The notes beneath the pieces were generated by a model. That model did no database searches. It was not told where the DNA came from and saw nothing but the letters and a program-made list of their open reading frames with translations. 37,379 nucleotides of DNA from Scedosporium boydii (lineage: Eukaryota; Ascomycota; Sordariomycetes; Microascales; Microascaceae): the NCBI GenBank assembly GCA_002221725.1, contig NJFT01000312.1:1-37379 (forward strand), read 5' to 3'. Made by a program: the position numbers and the translations under genes. Shown piece by piece: positions 30,216 through 37,379 of the stretch. Numbering within the stretch: position 1 is the stretch's first letter; each line of letters starts with the position of its first letter.

Positions 30216-32941
30216 GAGAAAACGGCTGAGAAGAGGAGTCATTTGGGTTTCTATTTGAGTTTAGGTTTTTGGGTAATCTGGCTACACATTGGGGTTATTG
30301 GAAGTTTGAGAAACTTGGTATATTAGATCAAACTGGGTACGGGCATCGATCGGGGCGTTTTCGGGAATCTTTTTACATGTTCACTTTAATTTCCAGCATA
30401 TCTAGTTTATCTGGTTTCAAGACAAAGTCTCTTTCTACAAAGGGACGTCGCAATCACCAGTCTTGTGTACGCCGCGCCAGATGGATCTCCGCGAAAGAGT
30501 AAGAGCGAAAACTCTCAATATCCCCGGAAAGAAAGCTCATCCCGCAGGCTCCACGTTCTGCAAAGGGCGAGAGTAGACAGTACAGTTCCTCCTGCACATA
30601 CAACGTTCACATCGCCACTAAGCCTACATTTCTTAAAGTTCCCTAATGCCGCTACGCTCGGCGTAGAGAGTCAATGTCCAAGGAGGCACATAATATCAAT
30701 ATATCTGGGGGCGTAGAACGTTGTTGCATTCGCCATTCTGATTGGGAGGGGATATAGTTCCGGCTAGGCGGCGTAGAGCGATACCAGCCCGGGATTTAGC
30801 AGATCATGCCGAAGAGAGGCACATAAAGCTATCCGCTAGCATACTGTGGAAGGGGACCATTCGGTTAGCCGTCTGACCAAGCCTGATAACTTTAATGTGT
30901 AGCACCGGCCGTTGCTACCGATGCCTTCTTGCTAGGTTTGGATCCATCCCACGGTCATGACATAGTCGTGCGTCGCACTCGAGCAGAGAAATCCTAACTA
31001 TCCTGCCATTCGCGGTGCACAGATATCACGTATGAGGCTCTTGCTTCCTGATGATGAGAGGCTTATTCTGCAACAGGCTATTACCTCACAACCCGTCTAG
31101 GACGATGGCTTAAAGTCCAAGAGGTATCTGTGATACTCTACTCAGGCCTCGTTTCAACATGCCGAAAGTTAAGCGTGGTGAAGCGAGGAGAGGAAAGGAA
31201 CCAAAATTTCCCTGCTTTCCCCGCTCTTGTCCATCTCTGGATAGTCTTCAAGACGGGAAGCTCTTGCTAATAGCCAAAAACCGCGTTGCTTCGAAGGGCA
31301 GACTGGTAATTCACGGACTTACACCAACGCGATGATGAGGTACATCACCAGCAACCCTTGCCCAGCGAATAGAACCGTATCGTAAATTTAGACCTAGCTC
31401 CTAATATTCACCCCTAAGATATTGGTGTTCCTGAGTCAAGCCCCTACTAGGTGGTCGCAATGTGACCTAGCTTGTGCGTCTAATTGTATCCCTCGTCATT
31501 ACACACTGTAACCCAAGACGGGCCTCCGGAACGAGCCGGCCGGAGGATATCGTAATATCTCATCCGAGCAGTATGTAGAACCAAGAGGGTTCCTCTAGGG
31601 CCGTGAGATGTGTGGTGAGCACAAAAGAGCATCCTATCTCGTGAAAAGAAGACAACATAACCCGATTAGAAAACCCAATGTACGTCGAGGCAACGAATGT
31701 ACTGGACAAGGAACCCTGCTGATACTACGCGGGGAAGTGTCGTCCTGCATATTGCATGCTCTTGGCGGCTCAGGTTACACAGTTCAAGTACAATGTGGGC
31801 TTGCAAGCCTGGATTGGCGAGCATACGATTGGGCGAAGCCAACGCATCCGGTACGCTATGACATGGTTGACGGAATGGCCGGTCGTATTGAGTCAAATCG
31901 TCCCAGAGGAACAGGATTGACCTTGTATTTAAAGCGCCCTTGTGAATGGTCGTGTGTGTTATTGAACATGGGAGGCGTCCCGTTGCATACCACATATGCC
32001 GCATATCAGTAGGGAGCACAAATATGGACCCGTGTCGGCCCCTCTTAAGGAATATCGAGTCATACGACAGGCCTCGCACAACAGTTAGATGACCCCTTTT
32101 GGATTCCACGTTTAGGCACATGCACGGTACTTTCCTCATTCCTCATCAAATTCATCAACTACGCGTATACAACGTACTCTAGAAATAGAATACTAAATCG
32201 GATACCAGGATACCAGGACCAGAGGCGGCCTAAGGTGGTGAGGGAGATTGTCTTGCAGCATGTCGAGGATGCTTCGTAGATCCCAGTCGAGACTCCGTGG
32301 GTAGTCTCCGGTTTTGAGGCTGTGATTGCTGATATGGAAATTTGAGCGTTCTTGGATATCGGAATGCATATCTGAATTAGTACAGCGGCACGGTTAGTAA
32401 AATTAGAGGTTGGAGGTTCACGACGTCTTCAAAAAGAAACGCCGAAAAGAGGGACTTTGGAAGGGCTCGAGTGTGCAAGGATATGCGTTCAGACATATCC
32501 CACGAGGAAGCTACTAGACGAAGTACCCTCCGTCTAATAATCCCTTCGTAATAATTGCACAGGGGTTTACCGCTGTCGACCGGTCTGCAGGAGTACGGAC
32601 TCGGGGCATTGATCCCTTTCCCGTCCAGATGAAAGTCAGACAATAAGCATCTGCATTGCAACCCTGGAAGCCTGAAATATACATCCGAAGCAACATTCGG
32701 TAGATGATCAGTGCTATAAGCCAAGCCCTTCCCGTCCGTCATCCGCCGGGCCAACATTGACGACTGCGGGGTTGGTCTCTGCCGATGTATCATTTCCATG
32801 TTGGAATTCATCTCGATCATACATATATTTTGGATTGTAATACGCTGTCCCCTACCCCTTCTCTGCCCTTTCCCAACTTCTCCTCTTTTGCCAGCATCAA
32901 AGAACAATTATCTAGGTCTCGAACGCTTCCCCAGCTAAAAC
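30216..32941. other. Long intergenic region, 2.7 kb, no gene recognised
   Basis: Overlapping opposite frames at 31608-32012 (plus, 134 codons) and 31666-32139 (minus, 157 codons), and a minus frame at 32377-32907 (176 codons), have no recognisable family. Small repeats are present: three GGCGTAGA words at 30660, 30710 and 30770, and a doubled GGATACCA at about 32198-32213. The last 100 bases before the sugar porter are CT-rich, with an AT-rich CATATATTT about 120 bp before its ATG. Confidence 0.5.
30660..30778. repeat. Three short direct repeats GGCGTAGA(G/A)
   Basis: The nonamer GGCGTAGAR occurs at 30660, 30710 and 30770, spaced 50 and 60 bases apart. The outer two are each followed at variable distance by GAGGCACATAA (about 30683 and 30815). 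Origin unknown; this may be a decayed duplication. Confidence 0.3.
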
Positions 32942-34761
32942 ATGGGTGTTAGCAAAGGTCGCGAAACACCGGTCGTGGACAACTGGAAATGCATTCTCAT
33001 CTGCCTGGCCATGTCCATGGCCAATTGCCAGTATGGCTATGACACGGCGACGATTGGCGGGTTTCAGGTAAGTAACGATCCCGATTGACTTTCTGGAATG
33101 ACCCTTTCGTTGACGATGTTTTCTGACACGAGAGTGAAATAGGCCATGGTGGGATTTCTCAAAGTGTACGGATACAAGGACGAGACGAGTCGACTTGGTT
33201 GGAACATTGCTACAGTACCTCAGCAACTAATCAGCTCGTTCCTGAATATCGGGACCATCATCGGCGTACTTCTCACGGCTATGTGGGGGAAGCGCTTCGG
33301 GAGGAGGCCATCGATATGGCTCGCGTCTCTGATAACATGTGTTGCGGCGGGCATCCAGGTGGGGACGACCAATCTTGTCGGACTTTACTTTGGACGCATC
33401 CTCATAGGGGTTTCCAACGGGTTTTACATTACCTTTGCCAACGTATACACCGCCGAAGTCAGTCCGGCCCATCTCCGCGGCGCCATTGTGTCCTTTTTCG
33501 GCATATGGGTTACTCTTGGTAGTCTGCTGGGGGCTGTCGCCAATAACTTTTCGAAAGACCTCACAAGCAAGCTTTCCTACCAGATCCCCTTGGCAAGTCT
33601 CTTTGCCATCCCGGTTTTCCTGTCCACAGTAGTCTTCTTTGTCCCGGAATCTCCTCGGTGGCTTCTGGTGCAGGATAGGCCGAAGGAGGCTAAGGAGGCG
33701 CTGCGCAAGCTTAGGGGCAGATCGTTTCACGGATTCCCCGAACTCCTGGAAGAGGAATTTCAAGAGATGAAAAAAGGAATTGAGGAAGAAAGAGAGCTGG
33801 CATCCAACTCGTCACTCAGAGATATGTTCCGTGGCACCGACTTACGCCGTACCTTACTCTGCTTTTCGGTCATTCTGTCTCATACCTCCTCGGGAATTTG
33901 GCTCGTCATAGCCTACGGGGTAAGCATTGCTTTTCCATATCAGGTTCTCACCATCTAACCTTTGCGTACTAGACGTTCTTTTTCCAAATGGCCGGTGTAA
34001 ATCGGCCGTTTGTAGCCAGTATCCTCCAAAATGTCACGTCTCTAGTCGGAGTCATCATTGGCATCTTCCTCACCCAAAAGGTCATGGGGCGCAGGTCGAT
34101 GATGATGGTTGGCCATTCGACGGCAGCTCTGTTCATGCTCGGCATTGGTATCGCGGACACGGTAGCACCGCAGAGTGCTCCGGCCGGAAAAGCCATCATT
34201 GCGTGCGCTCTCCTCTACAAGGCCTTTTACAACGGATTCTCAGGCGCCCTCAGCTGGCCAATTAGTTCAGAGCTGGTTAGCTCCAGACTCAGAGTCCTCA
34301 CCATAGGCACCGGGACCGGCGTGAACTACGTATTTGCATGTCAGTAATAAGTCTTGATCTGCCTTGCTGAAGAACACAAGCTAACTGGGAAACGGGATCA
34401 GGGCTCACTTCGTTTACTGCACCGTATTTTATCAACAAGGAAAACCTGAACTGGGGCGCAAGGTACGCCTACATATGGGCAGGATCCAACTTCGTAACAT
34501 TTGGTCAGTTCTGAAGAGTCTCCTCTTTAAAAACAAAATCTCACTGCCTTATTTGCAGTATTTTTCTACTTTTTCTTGCCTGAGCTGAAAGGTCGGACAC
34601 TCGAAGAATTAGATGAGCTTTTCCAGAATCGTGTTTCCGTTCACGATTTCCCTCACTACCAGTGCGTATCTTCGGAGAATGCCAAACAGCTGGCCATTCA
34701 AGCAATGGAGGGAAAGGCGGAGCAGATTGAGAGGGCAGACGAAAGAAAACTGGAGGTCTAA
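32942..34761 (+). CDS. MFS sugar porter, five exons
   Basis: Exons are 32942-33067, 33143-33919, 33973-34339, 34402-34503 and 34559-34761. The introns are 75, 53, 62 and 55 bp with donors GTAAGT, GTAAGC, GTCAGT and GTCAGT and acceptors TAG, TAG, CAG and CAG. The continuous frame gives 524 residues, normal for the sugar porter family. Signatures seen are QYGYDTATIGGFQ in helix 1, GKRFGRRPS between helices 2 and 3, and YTAEVSPAHLRG. They continue with PESPRWLL after helix 6, VMGRRSMM in the second half, and PELKGRTLEELDELF after helix 12. It should move a sugar or related polyol across the plasma membrane with protons; the specificity cannot be read from these motifs. The ATG at 32942 is preceded by AAAAC and a CT-rich leader. 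It is on the same strand as the dioxygenase 1 kb downstream, with no evidence of joint function. Confidence 0.9.
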
Positions 34762-34914
34762 TTGTTGCAGAAGATATTGCCCTCTCGTCTGGCGACAGGG
34801 TGCTGCCTGCATTGAGCTTGACTTGTGCCTGTCGTCTGGCTGCCGCGGGTGTAGAATCACTGTAGAGTGTGTACCTCAACAGTGCCAGTCGCTCACCGTT
34901 AAAGTGCTCTTGCT

Positions 34915-35435
34915 ATGAGAGCGCGCCCAGCCAGAGGTCTGCGACGGTCTAGACTAGATCGCGTATGTATGGTGAATGTGACGAATCGTATCTGGGGGAT
35001 AGAAGCCGGCTTGCATTGGGACCCCATTTTAGATAGATGCATCGAATGCGTGATTCAGAAAGCTGTTAGATTACACCCGAGGAAGCGATGGCAAGATATC
35101 GCTCTCGCGCTCGGCCGGAGGTAAGAGCAGCCCTCGTCACTCACAATTGAACGTTAACCTCGAACGAATGGTCCCTTAATCTACAAATGTTCAGAAATCT
35201 CGAGCACAGCCACCCGGGACGGCGCCCATCATCCCGGACAGCCCCGCTCCCATTGGTCCAAATGGTTTTGAGACACCCTCCAATGCGAATTCATCATTTC
35301 TCCGCAGATGATGAATACCATCCTACATGGGGCTCGCGCCGAGTAGGCCGAATACCGAACTTCAGCATTATAAATCATGGTGCCAGTTACATAAAGAGAA
35401 TTACAATAGGAAATCATTCATCTTGCCTTATTTAG
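34915..35435 (+). CDS. Possible small Myb/SANT-like protein or relic (two exons)
   Basis: Tentative exons are 34915-35120 and 35195-35435, joined by a 74 bp intron with donor GTAAGA, a GTTAAC branch-like word and acceptor TTCAG; this keeps a 148-codon frame. The only recognisable segment is HWDPILDRCIECVIQ...KRWQDIALALGRR, whose Trp, Asp and IA-xx-LGR spacing resembles one Myb/SANT helix-turn-helix unit. The rest (ADDEYHPTWGSRRVGRI...) matches nothing I know. The Met at 34972 is an alternative start. It starts only 154 bp after the sugar porter stop. It could be a chance frame or a decayed DNA-binding gene; confidence is low. Confidence 0.3.
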
Positions 35436-35614
35436 TTCTGACAGCGTCCGCTGCAGGAACTGGAACGTGGGGATCCCGTCGGCTGCCATCCATATCGTGG
35501 GGGCCTTTGCTGGCATCATCAGGGTTTCATATGATGCGAGACTGTCTGTAAATGATATGATCGAAACTTTACCTCCAGGGTCTTGATTGTGAGATAAGGT
35601 CTTCAGTCAAAAGA

Positions 35615-35624
35615 TTTATATATA
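35615..35624 (+). promoter_or_regulatory. TATA box of the dioxygenase gene
   Basis: TTTATATATA lies 117 bp upstream of the dioxygenase ATG, and no other ATG-initiated gene lies between them. Position and composition fit a fungal TATA element. Confidence 0.5.
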
Positions 35625-35740
35625 CCTCTCGGTCGAACTAGATACAAACTGCCTCGTGGAAGCTACATTCACAGTGTTCCCTGATACAAGCGTCATCACA
35701 ACCTCAAAGCACAAGTTGACAACCCAATTACTTGAACTCC

Positions 35741-37067
35741 ATGTCCTCTACAATTGTCGTAACGGAGACGGCCCCCGTCAAGTTGGCTTTGGCCTTTGAC
35801 GCCAAGATTCATGACCAGGTATTGATCCCACTTGAACAGAATGCGTATGCGTATGCCAGCTATTAACAATTTCTCCAGTATAAATACACAGACTATCTTC
35901 CAGTGTATGATGAGGAGACTCACTTCCCACCACTACAGCCATTCGAGTTCAATGACCGCGGTCTTGTCGCGGATAAGCAGAAGTCAAATCTCTTTTCCAA
36001 GAGCAACGCAGATCTGAAGGTCGACAAACTCACGCCTGTCATCGGGACTGAGATTCGTGGGTTGCAGTTGTCCGAGCTCGATGACCGCCAAAAGGATGAA
36101 CTTGCGCTCCTGATCGCCGAACGCGGGGTTGTCATATTCCGCGACCAAAACTTCAAGGACGTCGGCGTGGAACGTCAGAAGGAGTTTGCCCGTTATTTCG
36201 GCCCTTTGCATGTCCACGTAAGTTTCAGGTCCTCCTCCTAATGCGAGACATTCTTTAACAATCTTCTATAGCCCGTTGGTGCCCATGTGAAGAATAATTT
36301 GGAGTTCCACAACATCTACCTCGGACCAGACAATGAATACCGGGCCAGGTTTCACGACAACAGGCTGACCACTACCGGTTACCATTCGGATGTTTCCTAT
36401 GAACACCAACCGCCCGGTATCACCCTCCTAACTCTTCTGTCCGTTCCACCAACTGGCGGTGATACGGCTTGGGCATCTCACACAGCGGCATATGCACGTC
36501 TTTCTCAGCCTATCAAGACATTGCTCGAAGGCTTGCGCGCCGAGCACAGTGGGTCTCCCCAAGCCGAGAACGCGAGGCGAGATGGAAAATTCGTGCGAAG
36601 AGAACCTGTCAAGACGGAGCATCCCATCGTCAGGATTCACCCAGTAAGTTTACTTCCTATTGGATTGGGTAGTCACTCCTTCTAACGGCCATTCTCTAGG
36701 CTACTGGGCAGAAGGCTCTGTTTGTCAACCCTGGGTTCACTAAGCGGATCATTGGCCTAAAGAATGAGGAGTCAGATGCATTGTTGCAGCTTCTATTCAA
36801 GGTAAGGGTCACGATTCTCATAGATATCAAACTCTGGATAATAACTTGAAATGATAATAGCACATTACCCATGGACAGGACTTCCAAGTTCGTATCAGAT
36901 GGGAAGAAGGAACGGTGGCTCTTTGGGACAACCGCGTCACTTCCCATACGGCTATCTCTGACTACAACGTTCACAATCCACAAGAAGGTCTGCGCCATGG
37001 TGTCAGGCTCACCACCTTGGCTGACAAGCCCACCGGTGTGAATGGACTCCAGTCAGTGTGGGAATAA
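35741..37067 (+). CDS. TauD/TfdA-type Fe(II)/2-oxoglutarate dioxygenase (Jlp1-like), five exons
   Basis: Exons are 35741-35818, 35879-36217, 36272-36643, 36700-36801 and 36861-37067. Four introns of 54-60 bp have donors GTATTG, GTAAGT, GTAAGT and GTAAGG, and every acceptor ends in AG. The product is 365 residues. Motifs seen are LTPVIGTEIRGLQLSELDD and RGVVIFRDQ near residues 75-115, then the iron ligands GYHSDVSYE (His177, Asp179) and NRVTSHTAISDY (His326). Downstream arginines 342 and 346 (GLRHGVRL) are spaced as in TauD for 2-oxoglutarate and sulfonate binding. Family members oxidise sulfonates such as taurine, releasing sulfite as a sulfur source, but related enzymes act on other substrates. 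All three metal ligands are present, so it is probably active. An AATAAA overlaps the stop codon and another lies near 37219. Confidence 0.9.
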
Positions 37068-37287
37068 ATCATAGGAACGACGCGCCATCCGTCCAACTGG
37101 TGGGCGAAAAGCAACTTTCTTTAGCTAATCACTGAGAAATCAAATCTGGACATTTGCACGACCTCATAAACGTGTCTTGTGGGCTGAGTAGATATAAAAT
37201 GAGAATACATCCAGTCCCTAATAAATAGTTTCAGCTGCTGCCTAAGTGGCTTATTGCCGTGTTTCAGGCACAAAAAAAGGAATAAAG

Positions 37288-37310
37288 AAAAAAAAAAAAA
37301 AAAAAAAAAA
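37288..37310. repeat. A23 homopolymer tract near window end
   Basis: Twenty-three consecutive A about 220 bp after the dioxygenase stop, in an A-rich end region (further A runs at about 37265 and 37357). It is genomic simple sequence; no element boundary was seen. Confidence 0.9.
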
Positions 37311-37379
37311 GTAGATAAACTCAAGCAAACCTAAAAAGAAAAATGGAAAAATGGCAAAAAAAAAACATACAACACCGGG

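Noticed and set aside
31608..32139. Overlapping 134- and 157-codon frames on opposite strands
   Set aside because: No recognisable motif in either, no splice or promoter support, and they overlap each other.
32377..32907. 176-codon minus-strand frame upstream of the sugar porter
   Set aside because: No family signature; it overlaps the CT-rich leader of the sugar porter, so it is probably chance.
33227..33763. 178-codon minus-strand frame
   Set aside because: Antisense to sugar porter exon 2, which has clear family motifs.

Overview
This window looks like nuclear DNA of a filamentous ascomycete (Pezizomycotina, probably Sordariomycetes-like; genus not determined). The evidence is short 60-85 bp introns with GTAAGT/GTACGT-type donors and CTAAC-like branch points, long intergenic spaces, pyrimidine-rich leaders, and families typical of these fungi: HET domain, DUF3176, hydrolase-NACHT-WD40, PHO-type MFS, TauD-type dioxygenase. 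No tRNA, rRNA, CRISPR or intact transposon was seen.

Left part (1-18.6 kb): five genes, several from families tied to fungal non-self recognition. They are an ankyrin-repeat protein with a Gly/Asp-rich tail (minus), a secreted single-pass membrane protein of unknown function (minus, four exons), a divergent HET-domain protein (plus, two exons), a DUF3176 multi-pass membrane protein (minus, two exons, convergent with HET), and a 1580-residue NLR-like protein with an N-terminal alpha/beta hydrolase, a NACHT NTPase and a degenerate WD40 region (minus, no introns).

Middle part (18.6-25 kb): two degraded plus-strand genes, a DRAP/cytidine-type deaminase with one frameshift at a G6 run and a fructosamine-kinase-like gene broken by several frameshifts and stops. 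These are followed by an apparently intact two-exon gene fusing an isochorismatase-like hydrolase to an allophanate-hydrolase-type amidase. The fusion suggests sequential biuret-type then allophanate-type hydrolysis, but the usual nucleophilic cysteine of the first domain is serine.

Right part (25-37.4 kb): an MFS phosphate-type permease with a palindromic CACGTG element, a CT-rich leader and a small uORF upstream; 2.7 kb without a recognisable gene; a five-exon MFS sugar porter; a possible small Myb/SANT-like gene; and a five-exon Fe(II)/2-oxoglutarate dioxygenase of the TauD/Jlp1 type. The permease, sugar porter and dioxygenase are plausibly nutrient-acquisition genes; nothing in the sequence shows that they act together. 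Exon joins were worked out by hand from splice signals and reading-frame continuity.
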